Origin: a bacterium
GTDB lineage: Bacteria; Bdellovibrionota; UBA2428
Length of the DNA: 59,629 nucleotides
NCBI GenBank assembly: GCA_009991595.1
Contig: JAACVK010000039.1
Coordinates: 1-59,629 of the forward strand
Direction: 5' to 3'
The notes under the pieces were generated by a model. It did no database searches and had not been told where the DNA came from. It saw only the letters and a list, made by a program, of their open reading frames with translations. Every line of letters starts with the position of its first letter. Within the stretch, counting starts at the first letter, position 1. The position numbers and the translations under genes are program-made. Positions 7,749 through 15,465 of the stretch are shown piece by piece.

Positions 7749-8108
7749 ATGAAACACATAGTTTTCGTTGATGACGATAGAGTGTTGACCAAACTACTAT
7801 CTACGTATTTGGAGTCTTATGACCTCAAAATTTCATCATTCAATTGTGGGCACAAAGCTCTAAGCTTCATTGAAGTAGACAAGAAGCCTGACCTAATTAT
7901 TTCTGACATGAACATGCCGCAGATGAGTGGACATGAATTTTTACAGAAATTGGACAAGGACACTTCCACCAAGAGCATTCCAGTTTTGGTCTTTTCTGGA
8001 TCCGAAGACACAGAAACCAAAGCAACATTCCCTCAAATCAAGGCATTTGTGAAGAAGCCGTGCCCACCTGAAAAATTGCTTCAGATCATAGAACAACACA
8101 TTGCCTGA
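7749..8108 (+). CDS. Single-domain response regulator (CheY-like receiver)
   Basis: A 119-residue receiver with all phosphorylation residues: acidic pair in VFVDDDRV, phosphoacceptor Asp in LIISDMNMPQMSG, Ser in VLVFSGSED, Lys-Pro in AFVKKPCPP. There is no output domain, so it acts by protein-protein contact or as a relay intermediate with the adjacent Hpt protein. It ends 3 bases before the convergent histidine kinase gene. The gene is intact and the call is secure; its partner is not shown by the sequence. Confidence 0.9.
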   Translation: MKHIVFVDDDRVLTKLLSTYLESYDLKISSFNCGHKALSFIEVDKKPDLIISDMNMPQMSGHEFLQKLDKDTSTKSIPVLVFSGSEDTETKATFPQIKAFVKKPCPPEKLLQIIEQHIA

Positions 8109-8111
8109 AAA

Positions 8112-9266
8112 TCAGACGACAGGGCTAAACTCTTTAGAGGTCAAAGCTATACAGGGAATAACTAAGGTGAAGACGCAGCCATTGGTAGTGCCCTTAGCGC
8201 TCAACTTTCCTTTGCAATGCTTAAGGGCCTTTTGAGTAATTGCCAACCCAAGCCCCATTCCAGTCCCCTCCGAGCTAACCTTTAACGAAGTCTTAAGAAG
8301 AGATTCAATCTTTTGCTTTGAGAGGCCACCGCATTCGTCCTCTATCTGTATAACCGCAGTTTGCTTAACACGTTTGACAGTTAAACTAAGTGCACCGTTC
8401 TTCTTTGTATACTTTATTGCATTTTGAATAACATTTGCGAGCGCCGACCTAATGAGATGCTCATCGGCATTAAGCTCAATACTTGGGTCAATGTCTGTTT
8501 TAAAGGTCTGCCCTTTACGATCTGCCTCAACACCAGCGGTTAACAATAACTGATCTAGAACTTCAATCAAAAAGAAGTGAGAAAAGTTCACATCACTTTT
8601 GGAGCGAGTTTTAATCTCCCAAATGGCTTTATTTAGAAGAGTATCTATCTCAGAAAGACTCACCTGCAACACTTTTGAGGTGCTTCCGGTAGATCCAACG
8701 ACGCCTTTAATAATCATTTCTGATGAAATTACAGCCCTAGAGAGAGCATTCCTCAACTCATGAGCCAAACACCCCAAATACTCCACCTCCATGACCTTTG
8801 TTTGAATATTTCTCTTTGCTTCAAACTCGGTGACGGCCCCAGCTATTGCAATGTCCAAGCAACGATTTAAGTTGTGAAACTCAGGAGAGGTCAGCCGTGC
8901 CTTTTTCTCACTGGCAAGTTGAGTGATCGCCTGACAGATTGCGCCGTAAGCATGAACGACATGAGAGAGCGTGTAACCAAGCCGTAAAAACTCTCTTCCC
9001 TGAGATCCGGCAACCTTTAAAATTTTCTGCTCGTCCAGCACGCTAACAACAGGACTACTTTTTTCTAAAACCATAACTAACTGACCTAAGAACAAAGGTA
9101 GGCCTTTTTTTAGCTCACTTGAAATCGGGCGAAGTGAAGCCAGGGCTGTTGTTTTCTTTTCACTTAACTCAACTATTTCTAAATTAAATTTGGTGATAAA
9201 CTCGAGAAGATTCACAATCACCTCCGATGATACGTTAAGACTATCACTCATTGTTAAGCGAGTCAC
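8112..9266 (-). CDS. Soluble sensor histidine kinase with RsbRD-type N-terminal domain
   Basis: A 384-residue protein with no membrane segment. The N-terminal half (about residues 30-150) includes REFLRLGYTLSHVVHAYGAI, typical of the RsbRD/RsbR N-terminal-like sensor region found in some soluble kinases. The HisKA box is LGCLAHELRNALSRA (phosphorylated His about residue 171). The ATPase part has the N box (NVIQNAIKY), a G1-like DECGG and GTGMGLGLAI. The start could be GTG 9266 or ATG 9251 (MSDSLNV). It probably senses an intracellular signal and feeds the receivers next to it; the pairing is inferred from adjacency. Confidence 0.85.
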   Translation of the reverse strand: MTRLTMSDSLNVSSEVIVNLLEFITKFNLEIVELSEKKTTALASLRPISSELKKGLPLFLGQLVMVLEKSSPVVSVLDEQKILKVAGSQGREFLRLGYTLSHVVHAYGAICQAITQLASEKKARLTSPEFHNLNRCLDIAIAGAVTEFEAKRNIQTKVMEVEYLGCLAHELRNALSRAVISSEMIIKGVVGSTGSTSKVLQVSLSEIDTLLNKAIWEIKTRSKSDVNFSHFFLIEVLDQLLLTAGVEADRKGQTFKTDIDPSIELNADEHLIRSALANVIQNAIKYTKKNGALSLTVKRVKQTAVIQIEDECGGLSKQKIESLLKTSLKVSSEGTGMGLGLAITQKALKHCKGKLSAKGTTNGCVFTLVIPCIALTSKEFSPVV

Positions 9267-9337
9267 AGAAACATTTGAAACGTGCCCTTAGAGAGTTAAC
9301 TTGATCCCCGCCCCCAAAGACAAACCCAAAGAAACTT

Positions 9338-9346
9338 ATGTCACAA
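9338..9346 (+). promoter_or_regulatory. Candidate enhancer-binding site ATGTCACAA
   Basis: Matches TTGTCACAA at 8 of 9 positions and sits 81 bp upstream of the sigma-54 promoter at 9427, about the same distance as at the other two promoters. A looser relative (TTACACATTGTC) follows at 9352-9363. Functional assignment is inference. Confidence 0.35.
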
Positions 9347-9426
9347 GAAGGTTACACATTGTCTACCTTAGTGGCGCCAACCCCACCCTCACGCTATCTA
9401 ACGCTGAAACTACCCCCACTTAACGA

Positions 9427-9442
9427 TGGCACGAATGTTGCT
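9427..9442 (+). promoter_or_regulatory. Sigma-54 promoter
   Basis: TGGCACGAATGTTGCT is a full match to the extended consensus, including the G after TGGCAC. The predicted transcription start is near 9453, about 74 bases before the ATG at 9527. The leader contains a tiny frame (ATG 9500, stop 9514) behind a strong AAAGGAGGGGG. Confidence 0.88.
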
Positions 9443-9499
9443 GTAATGTATTCCAACAAAGTTGCTGAATGGCCTAGCTTCTTAAAGGAGGGGGCATCA

Positions 9500-9514
9500 A
9501 TGCAACTGAAATAA
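9500..9514 (+). other. Possible four-codon leader ORF
   Basis: ATG-CAA-CTG-AAA-TAA follows AAAGGAGGGGG, a much stronger ribosome-binding sequence than most in this window, and ends 12 bases before the ATG of the next gene, which has its own AGAGGAG. It may be a ribosome-loading or translational-coupling element, or chance. Confidence 0.25.
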
Positions 9515-9526
9515 GAGGAGTCAAAA

Positions 9527-9757
9527 ATGAAATATTTTGATTGTCAGGATGACTGGTTAGACGTGAAAGAAGAGCTTACAGGCAGATTCAAAAGCCAAAG
9601 AGATGAAGATAGCGCTCAATTCGGAAGAAGCTCCTATAAACGAGCCTTTAATGAGCAAGAAACAACCAGCAATGAAGAAATTTTACACGTTTACTTAGAG
9701 CGGCAAAAAGCAACTCAAAGAAGGAGATTATATGAAAAATCAAAGACTAGAAACTAA
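9527..9757 (+). CDS. Small hydrophilic protein, first gene of a sigma-54 unit
   Basis: A 76-residue charged protein (starts MKYFDCQDDWLDVKEEL; ends with a basic QRRRLYEKSKTRN tail). No membrane segment; the family is not recognised. AGAGGAG lies 6 bases before the ATG. Its end overlaps the start of 9732-10031 by 26 bases, so translation is probably coupled. Its charge pattern and promoter type resemble the gene at 4462. Confidence 0.65.
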   Translation: MKYFDCQDDWLDVKEELTGRFKSQRDEDSAQFGRSSYKRAFNEQETTSNEEILHVYLERQKATQRRRLYEKSKTRN

Positions 9758-10031
9758 CTCGAATACCGACGGAAAAGTAGTGCACAACTCAGAGGATCTA
9801 GCACGAACAGATCAATCTGTTGAGCCAACGGGCACAATAAGACCAAGTGCTCAAAAAATGTTGAGCAACAGTGCTGGGATGATTAAAAATCATCCTGGAT
9901 TAGCTATGAGTATAGCTTTTTGTGCTGGAGCAACGCTTTCAGCTGTAGCTATGTCATCACTTAAAGTGAGGAAAAAGAAATCAAAGGGAAAGTTAAAAGA
10001 GAGCTCTAAAAAAATAAATCATGAAAAATGA
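9732..10031 (+). CDS. Small protein with one C-terminal membrane segment
   Basis: A 99-residue protein. The first 50 residues are polar; residues about 56-80 (HPGLAMSIAFCAGATLSAVAM) form a Gly/Ala-rich membrane helix and the tail is very basic (KVRKKKSKGK). The layout resembles YqjD/DUF883-type ribosome- or membrane-associated stress proteins, though no family signature is firm. AAGGAG lies 7 bases before the ATG. It is the second gene of the sigma-54 unit at 9427. Confidence 0.65.
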   Translation: MKNQRLETNSNTDGKVVHNSEDLARTDQSVEPTGTIRPSAQKMLSNSAGMIKNHPGLAMSIAFCAGATLSAVAMSSLKVRKKKSKGKLKESSKKINHEK

Positions 10032-10125
10032 TAAAAAAGACTCCATAAAAGAATATCCCGGAACAGGCATGAGCATAGCCCTTTCGCTGCTATCAATTAA
10101 GAATAGAAGTATCAAGGCTCCGTAG
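10021..10125 (+). CDS. 34-residue micro-protein resembling the end of the preceding gene
   Basis: The ATG at 10021 overlaps the end of the preceding gene; the stop is at 10123-10125. The peptide contains YPGTGMSIALSLLSIK, which aligns with HPGLAMSIAFCAGATL of the preceding protein (PG..MSIA kept), so it may be a degenerate or miniature copy. It lacks a clear ribosome-binding site of its own and overlaps the stop region of dcd on the other strand. Expression is unproven. Confidence 0.35.
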   Translation: MKNDKKDSIKEYPGTGMSIALSLLSIKNRSIKAP

Positions 10126-10648
10126 GCTTTTCTTGAAAGTCCATGTAGAGGCGAGAAGACTGGACGCCCCTGTTATGTTGGTATTTGCCAGACTCATAGC
10201 GAACTACCTTACCTAAAATGTCGTGATAAAAGATCTGGCAAATTTCAACATTTGCATAAACTCGAATGGGGTGAACACAATGCATTTCAAGAGTCCAGAA
10301 TCCCGCAAAACCAACGTCGCCAAAGCCAGCTGTGACGTGAACATACAGACCTAGACGGCCTATGCTGGAGCGCCCCTCTAGCATAGGGACCAAATTTTCG
10401 GTGCGAGTGAATTCGTTGGTTCTACCTAAATACAGTTTACCAGGCTCTAGCAACAATCCCTCGTCGGGGATGGTCAAGGCCGCCACTGGATTGTCCTTTT
10501 TCATGTCGAGCGGAGTCTCCGTGTAAACAAGTAAGTCTTTATTTAGGGTTAAGTTATAGGAATTTGGATTAAGCCTAGACTCTTGAAAAGGTTCAATGAA
10601 AATATCTTTTTCAAGTCGTGATCGAATCTCTGGTCCCGTTAAAATCAT
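10112..10648 (-). CDS. dcd: dCTP deaminase
   Basis: Deaminates dCTP to dUTP for dTMP synthesis. The 178-residue length suits the trimeric dUTPase-fold family. Motifs: EGRSSIGRLGLYVHVTAG (substrate and catalytic Arg/Ser region), GFGDVGFAGFWTLE with the catalytic Glu, and the N-terminal MILTGPEIRSRLE. Slightly shorter than the E. coli enzyme. It is 18 bases downstream of prmA on the same strand and probably co-transcribed with it. Whether it also has dUTPase activity cannot be told from sequence alone. Confidence 0.93.
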   Translation of the reverse strand: MILTGPEIRSRLEKDIFIEPFQESRLNPNSYNLTLNKDLLVYTETPLDMKKDNPVAALTIPDEGLLLEPGKLYLGRTNEFTRTENLVPMLEGRSSIGRLGLYVHVTAGFGDVGFAGFWTLEMHCVHPIRVYANVEICQIFYHDILGKVVRYESGKYQHNRGVQSSRLYMDFQEKPTEP

Positions 10649-10666
10649 TTACGAATGTCCTCTAGC

Positions 10667-11671
10667 TTATTTTAATATCAAACAAACCCAGGAATCTTCC
10701 TCACCTAGCTTTTGCTGAGTCCACCGCTCTTGCACTTGAAAGTGCTTCGAGGCTGAATCCATCAACTCTTGCTCGGGCTTACCCGCAAGAACTCCGCTTA
10801 TTAGCCAAATGCCGCCTGGGCTTAACAATTTTCTAGCATCCTCCACCAAAGTTGCCAAAACCTCGGAGTAAATATTCGAGATCAAAAGATCAACCTGCTT
10901 CAACTCGTCTCTAAGTCTGCTTAAAACTGCAGTGTTTCCAAAACGCACTGTGACACTTGCAGGATCTTGCTGATTCATGGCAAAGGTCTTTTTAAACTCC
11001 TCAGCGCAATGGGGATCTAAATCACTAGCCCAGGCCAACGCCGTTGGGAATAAGCGCTTGGCATGAAGTGCCAACACGCCACTGCCCGTTCCCAGATCCA
11101 AAAAGCTATTCACCACAAATTCATTTTCTGCAATTTCATTGAGACGCTCTAAGCACATTTGAGTGGTTGGATGATCGCCAGTTCCAAAAGCCATTCCTGG
11201 TTCTACGACATAACGATACTTTTTCCGTAAGTTGGCCTCCTTCCAAGGAGGCCCAACCCAAAAGTCGCCAAACTCACTAGCACTGCTATTTTGTTTATAG
11301 TTCTCTAGATAATCCTCAGGCTTAAGAGTTTCCCAAAGGCCGAGAGAAATATCTACTTTCATAGAAGCTAAAAGACTGCCGACCTCGGCCTTAAGTTCGG
11401 AAAATTCATTCAAAGTTTCTAGCTCAAAATACAGCAGCACTCGCACTAGATCATCATTTCCCTGGGACTTACGGCAATGCTCATCAAAACTCGCGGCCGC
11501 AGCAGATCCAAACTCTAGGACTTCGTAGCCCTCTGGCGGATCGATCAGTCCACCATCACCAAGCCCCACTTCCTGAACCCCTGAAAAGGCCTTTAGCTCG
11601 GAAAGCCGGACAATGATAAGCTCCAGTTGCTTCGATTTGATTTCCAAGCTTAAAGAGTGAAGAATGCTCAC
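10667..11671 (-). CDS. prmA: Ribosomal protein L11 methyltransferase
   Basis: SAM-dependent methyltransferase that modifies ribosomal protein L11. The C-terminal half has the family hallmark VEPGMAFGTGDHPTT followed by SAM motif I FLDLGTGSGVLAL and the NIYSEVL post-motif that corresponds to the usual NI.A..L. The N-terminal half (about 1-140) is the L11-binding part and is diverged. Length 334 is slightly above the usual 290-320. The first bases overlap those of a divergent lipoprotein gene whose real start is at 11696. Confidence 0.92.
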   Translation of the reverse strand: MSILHSLSLEIKSKQLELIIVRLSELKAFSGVQEVGLGDGGLIDPPEGYEVLEFGSAAAASFDEHCRKSQGNDDLVRVLLYFELETLNEFSELKAEVGSLLASMKVDISLGLWETLKPEDYLENYKQNSSASEFGDFWVGPPWKEANLRKKYRYVVEPGMAFGTGDHPTTQMCLERLNEIAENEFVVNSFLDLGTGSGVLALHAKRLFPTALAWASDLDPHCAEEFKKTFAMNQQDPASVTVRFGNTAVLSRLRDELKQVDLLISNIYSEVLATLVEDARKLLSPGGIWLISGVLAGKPEQELMDSASKHFQVQERWTQQKLGEEDSWVCLILK

Positions 11672-11695
11672 AAGAGAGCATTTAAAGGATTAACC

Positions 11696-12598
11696 ATGAT
11701 CAGAAAAGCTTTTTCCCATCTAATCTTTATCCTAGGCTTAAGTTCTTGTAGTTTTTTTTCTTCTGATAAAAGCCAAAGCACTGAGGGACTGAAAATCGAA
11801 GCATGGCGTGCCAAACGAGAAGAATCACTAAAGGCTCCCTATGGCTGGATGAGCCTTGTGGGTCTTTATTGGTTAAAGAATGGAAAATCCACCTATACGG
11901 TTGGTGCCTCCTCCAAAAGCGATGTAGTCCTACCCGAGCGAAGCCCTCAACTTTTAGGCCATATAATCAAAGAGGGGAGGAGTTATTTTTTTACACCTCT
12001 CTCTGGAGAAACCACTTATCGCGGACAAACACTTAGTGAGAAAACTGAAATCGGCAACGACGAGGCAAAGGACTACCTAGAGTTTGATTCTATTCGCTTC
12101 TATTTGATTGAAAGAAGCAAGGGAATGGGAGTTCGAGTAAAGGACCCTCAAAGCCCGACCCTACAGAATTTTAAAGACCTTAAATGGTACCCTTTCTCTA
12201 AAGAGTTCAGCGTAAAAGCAAAGTTCAAACCAGAACAAAAAGAGCTCATGATTCCAGATGTGCTTGGCGGTGGAGACAAAGAAAAAAGTGCAGGCAGTTT
12301 AAGTTTTAAGATCGACGGCAAAGCCCACACACTTTGGGCCCTAGAGTCAGGCGACGACCTGTTTGTTATTTTTCGAGATTCTAGTTCAAATCAAGGTGGG
12401 GGGTCCTACCCCTCAGGTCGCTTCCTTATTGTGGATGGCCCCATTAAAGAAAATATGACAATAGACTTTAACAAGGCTTACAATCCACCTTGTGCCTACA
12501 CACCTTGGGCGACCTGCCCCCTACCCCCAATGCAAAACATTTTTTCTGCTAATATTTTAGCCGGGGAAGCTTATGACAAACACAATGACCACCACTGA
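11696..12598 (+). CDS. DUF1684 family lipoprotein
   Basis: The start at 11696 is chosen because it gives a proper lipoprotein signal (MIRKAFSHLIFILGLSSC, lipobox LSSC) with AAAGGA upstream; the frame extends to 11657 but that prefix would bury the signal. The mature part carries family hallmarks: WRAKREESLKAPYGWMSLVG near the start and PPCAYTPWATCPLPP near the end. DUF1684 proteins are widespread and uncharacterised. The last 26 bases overlap epmA, suggesting coupled translation. Confidence 0.85.
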   Translation: MIRKAFSHLIFILGLSSCSFFSSDKSQSTEGLKIEAWRAKREESLKAPYGWMSLVGLYWLKNGKSTYTVGASSKSDVVLPERSPQLLGHIIKEGRSYFFTPLSGETTYRGQTLSEKTEIGNDEAKDYLEFDSIRFYLIERSKGMGVRVKDPQSPTLQNFKDLKWYPFSKEFSVKAKFKPEQKELMIPDVLGGGDKEKSAGSLSFKIDGKAHTLWALESGDDLFVIFRDSSSNQGGGSYPSGRFLIVDGPIKENMTIDFNKAYNPPCAYTPWATCPLPPMQNIFSANILAGEAYDKHNDHH

Positions 12599-13517
12599 GC
12601 TACTCAAAACTCGCTCGAAGATGGCTCAAAAAATGAGGGCATTTTTTGATGGGCAAGGTTTCATAGAAGTAGAAACCCCTATTCTTGTCAGCAATCCAGG
12701 TCTTGAACCCCATCTCAAATATTTTGAAACCACTTTTGCTGCAGACATGGGAGACAACACTCTTGGCCACAACAAATTTTATCTACCCACTTCGCCCGAA
12801 TATTCACTTAAAAAAGTATTAAGTAAACTTGAGCACCCAGCAAAGATTTATGAGCTTGCGAGAGCTTTTAGAAATGGTGAAATTTCTAAAACGCATCAAC
12901 CTGAGTTTTCTATGCTTGAATTCTATTGCACCCAGTTTTCCCTCGAAGAGCTGTCGAATGTTTGCTTTGAACTTTTTTCTGAATTGGCTTCGTTAGGAAG
13001 CTCATCTAGTGACTGGAACCTCCGCCAAGATTTTGACCTGGAAACACTCTTCATTAAACATGCAAACACAGACTTTCCCTCACTTAGAAAAACGTCTTCA
13101 AACTTTTCAGAAGACTTTCACCTACTATTTTTAAATAAAATAGAACCTGAATTACGCAGTCTACCAGGCCAAATTTACCTATGGAACTACCCTATTGAAG
13201 AGGCCATGCTAGCCAAAGCTTGTTTAGATGACCCGTATAAGGCCCATCGCTTTGAGATATTTTTCAATGGCGCCGAGCTGGGCAACGCTTTCGACGAATT
13301 ACTGGAAGAGACAACGTTGATGAATCGCTGCAAAACACACTATCAACAGCGAATAGCACTCTATAATCAATCTCCAGAAATAGACCTCGACTTTATCAAA
13401 AGCTGCTCTGAGCTCAAGCATATGGAAGTCTCAGGGATTGCTATTGGCTGGGATCGCTTGCTTATGAAAATCCTAAAAATAGACACGCTTCGCGAAACAC
13501 TTAGTCTCCCCCATTAA
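12573..13517 (+). CDS. epmA: Elongation factor P beta-lysine ligase (EpmA/PoxA)
   Basis: Class II lysyl-tRNA-synthetase-like protein lacking the anticodon-binding domain. Motif 1 region FIEVETPILV, then YLPTSPEYSLKK, motif 2 AKIYELARAFRNGE with HQPEFSMLEFY, and C-terminal motif 3 GIAIGWDRLLM. At 314 residues it matches the free-standing ligase rather than LysRS. It attaches beta-lysine to EF-P, helping translation of polyproline. The partner aminomutase epmB and efp are not in this window. It overlaps the preceding lipoprotein gene. Confidence 0.92.
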   Translation: MTNTMTTTELLKTRSKMAQKMRAFFDGQGFIEVETPILVSNPGLEPHLKYFETTFAADMGDNTLGHNKFYLPTSPEYSLKKVLSKLEHPAKIYELARAFRNGEISKTHQPEFSMLEFYCTQFSLEELSNVCFELFSELASLGSSSSDWNLRQDFDLETLFIKHANTDFPSLRKTSSNFSEDFHLLFLNKIEPELRSLPGQIYLWNYPIEEAMLAKACLDDPYKAHRFEIFFNGAELGNAFDELLEETTLMNRCKTHYQQRIALYNQSPEIDLDFIKSCSELKHMEVSGIAIGWDRLLMKILKIDTLRETLSLPH

Positions 13518-13627
13518 CTCAGCCCCATAGAGAGTCGCGCCAAGACACTGACTTCTTGTTTTTAGCCCTGAATCCTTTAACATCTATATATAAACAAAGA
13601 AGAAACCTTTAAAACAGGAGAGCCCTT

Positions 13628-13966
13628 TTGACCGAAGAGAAAGAAAGATCCAGCCATCACCTGGTAGACATTCGCGGACTCGTTTTCAGTCCCATCGGAA
13701 AGTTTTATATCGGATTCTACTTTGGAAAAAACAGTAGGACTCAAAAAGACTCTATAGATCAAGACCGCAGAAAGAGTTCCACCTTTCTTTCTATCCTTTT
13801 GGGCGGGGTGTTTTTAACTGGAGCCCTCGCCCTATCCATTTTTGCCCTTTCTTTAACCCTCTATGCACTGAAAACCAGCTTGGGAATCAACCTACTTCCC
13901 AATAGCCCTATGCAAACAATCTTGGAGACACTTAAGATATGTCATCGCCTGAAACCACATCCATGA
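13628..13966 (+). CDS. Small membrane protein of unknown function
   Basis: A 112-residue protein with a TTG start at 13628 behind CAGGAG. The N-terminal 55 residues are polar; residues about 58-90 are strongly hydrophobic (FLSILLGGVFLTGALALSIFALSLT) and may span the membrane once or as a hairpin. The family is not recognised. Its end overlaps the start of nagB by 28 bases, implying coupling. Confidence 0.55.
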   Translation: MTEEKERSSHHLVDIRGLVFSPIGKFYIGFYFGKNSRTQKDSIDQDRRKSSTFLSILLGGVFLTGALALSIFALSLTLYALKTSLGINLLPNSPMQTILETLKICHRLKPHP

Positions 13967-14670
13967 ACAATCAACCAGCAATATTTTCTTACCCTACCTA
14001 TCTAGATGCCTGCACTACTGTTGCTGGATTGTTGCTAAGCAAAATTCAAAAAAATCCCAGTCTTTGCCTTGCTCTTCCAACAGGTCGAAGCGCCATAGAA
14101 CTCTACGCTCAATTCACCAATCAGTGTTTGAGCACAACCCCCTTTTTGAAATTGGACTCAATACACACTTTTAATTTAGATGAGTATGTCGGAATTAAGC
14201 CCGAAAGCCCTGACTCCTTTCACTCTTTCATGAGCAAGCATTTGTTTAGCAAGGTGAAACTAAGTGCTACTCAAATACATTTTCCCAATCCTCAAAGTCC
14301 TCATGAATATGAATCTGAGATTGAAAAGTGCGGCGGCCTGGACCTTTGTATTCTTGGCTTAGGGCTGAACGGTCACATTGCCTTCAACGAGCCCAACTCT
14401 AAGAGAGATTCCAAGACCCGTATTGTTGAGCTGAATGCTGAAACCAAAATTGCAAATCAAGATCAATTCTCAGACGCAAGCACAGTGCCCAGTCACGCAG
14501 TCACGATGGGCCTTTCTACGATTCTAAGTTCAAAGGAAATTTTCCTTCTTTGTAACACCAGAGAAAAGTGGAAAAAGCTTTCGCCCTACCTACAAAAAAA
14601 CGAAATTGACCCTTTATTTCCAGCATCTTACCTACTTGAGCACCCTCGAGTGAGCATATTTCACATATAA
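13939..14670 (+). CDS. nagB: Glucosamine-6-phosphate deaminase
   Basis: Converts glucosamine-6-phosphate to fructose-6-phosphate and ammonia. Seen: LALPTGRSAIELYAQF (phosphate loop), FNLDEYVGI with catalytic Asp, and DLCILGLGLNGHIAFNEP with the His of the charge relay. Length 243 suits the monomeric, non-allosteric type found in Gram-positives more than the E. coli 266-residue form. It runs counter to GlmS, also encoded in this window; together they set the amino-sugar flow between glycolysis and cell wall. Confidence 0.9.
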   Translation: MSSPETTSMNNQPAIFSYPTYLDACTTVAGLLLSKIQKNPSLCLALPTGRSAIELYAQFTNQCLSTTPFLKLDSIHTFNLDEYVGIKPESPDSFHSFMSKHLFSKVKLSATQIHFPNPQSPHEYESEIEKCGGLDLCILGLGLNGHIAFNEPNSKRDSKTRIVELNAETKIANQDQFSDASTVPSHAVTMGLSTILSSKEIFLLCNTREKWKKLSPYLQKNEIDPLFPASYLLEHPRVSIFHI

Positions 14671-14738
14671 ATTAGCACCCTCTCTGGCCGCTAAAAGCGA
14701 CCCTTGCCTAGAAGCGCGAACTTTCCTATATCCATCGT

Positions 14739-15119
14739 ATGACCTTGAAATACGTGTCACCGGATAAGATGAAAGACTACAGCAAAAGACTCTTAGTCTT
14801 TGCTAAAGGTGCCGATTTCCTCGAATGCGTTGGAGCCCACTTCCTTCCCGAACATAGCGGTGTTTGTGATTTAAGCGGCGATAAAGAGCAAAATGAAATT
14901 TTCGTTTTAGCCAATCGCGCAGGCGCCACGATGAAGGTCTCCAAAGACTCACTAGATATCGTCGCAAACGTGTTGGATATTCAAAACACTAATCAGTGGT
15001 TTGGTCGTCTTAAAGAGCAAAAAAAGGCCCACAAGGCCAAGCTCGAGGAGCAAAAACAGCTTTTAGACGAAAAGAAACGGGCTTCGCGCGTTGTGTTAAG
15101 ACGTAAAAGCTCTCTTTGA
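14739..15119 (+). CDS. Hypothetical protein with basic coiled-coil tail
   Basis: A 126-residue protein. The first 90 residues look globular (contains VGAHFLPEHSGVCDLSG and LANRAGATMKV); the last 35 are a Lys/Glu-rich helix (KEQKKAHKAKLEEQKQLLDE) ending in basic residues. No signal or membrane segment. The family is not recognised. It lies between nagB and ihfA with separate intergenic gaps. Confidence 0.6.
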   Translation: MTLKYVSPDKMKDYSKRLLVFAKGADFLECVGAHFLPEHSGVCDLSGDKEQNEIFVLANRAGATMKVSKDSLDIVANVLDIQNTNQWFGRLKEQKKAHKAKLEEQKQLLDEKKRASRVVLRRKSSL

Positions 15120-15180
15120 AGCATATTCCTTGCAATTCCAGTAACTTGCTTTAAATTTAAAGTGTAGGGGGTAATTTACC

Positions 15181-15465
15181 ATGACGCTTACGAAAGTTGA
15201 TATTGTTGAGAAGGTAGCCGCGAAGTGTGGTTTTTCAAAATTAGAAGCTGCTGAATTAGTTGAAGGTGTGTTCGACACAATTAAACTTTCACTAGATACC
15301 GGCCATAACGTTAAGGTTTCTGGCTTCGGTAACTTTGTTCTTCGTGACAAAAGATCTAGAACCGGCCGTAACCCTCAAACCGGTGAAGCAATGGAAATTT
15401 CTTCACGCCGTGTGATGTCTTTTAAAGTTAGCCAAGTTCTTAAAGACGCTATCAATAAAAAGTAA
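15181..15465 (+). CDS. ihfA: Integration host factor alpha subunit (HU/IHF family)
   Basis: A 94-residue DNA-bending protein. The signature GFGNFVLRDKRSRTGRNPQTGE covers the beta-arm, with RNP the DNA-intercalating tip. Ending VSQVLKDAIN is typical of the alpha subunit. It probably bends DNA at sigma-54 promoters, allowing distant activators to reach RNA polymerase, which fits the sigma-54 promoters seen here. The stop is immediately adjacent to the convergent regulator gene. Confidence 0.9.
   Translation: MTLTKVDIVEKVAAKCGFSKLEAAELVEGVFDTIKLSLDTGHNVKVSGFGNFVLRDKRSRTGRNPQTGEAMEISSRRVMSFKVSQVLKDAINKK

Noticed and set aside
10021-10125. Short frame as a fully established gene
   Set aside because: No clear ribosome-binding site; retained only as a low-confidence micro-protein.
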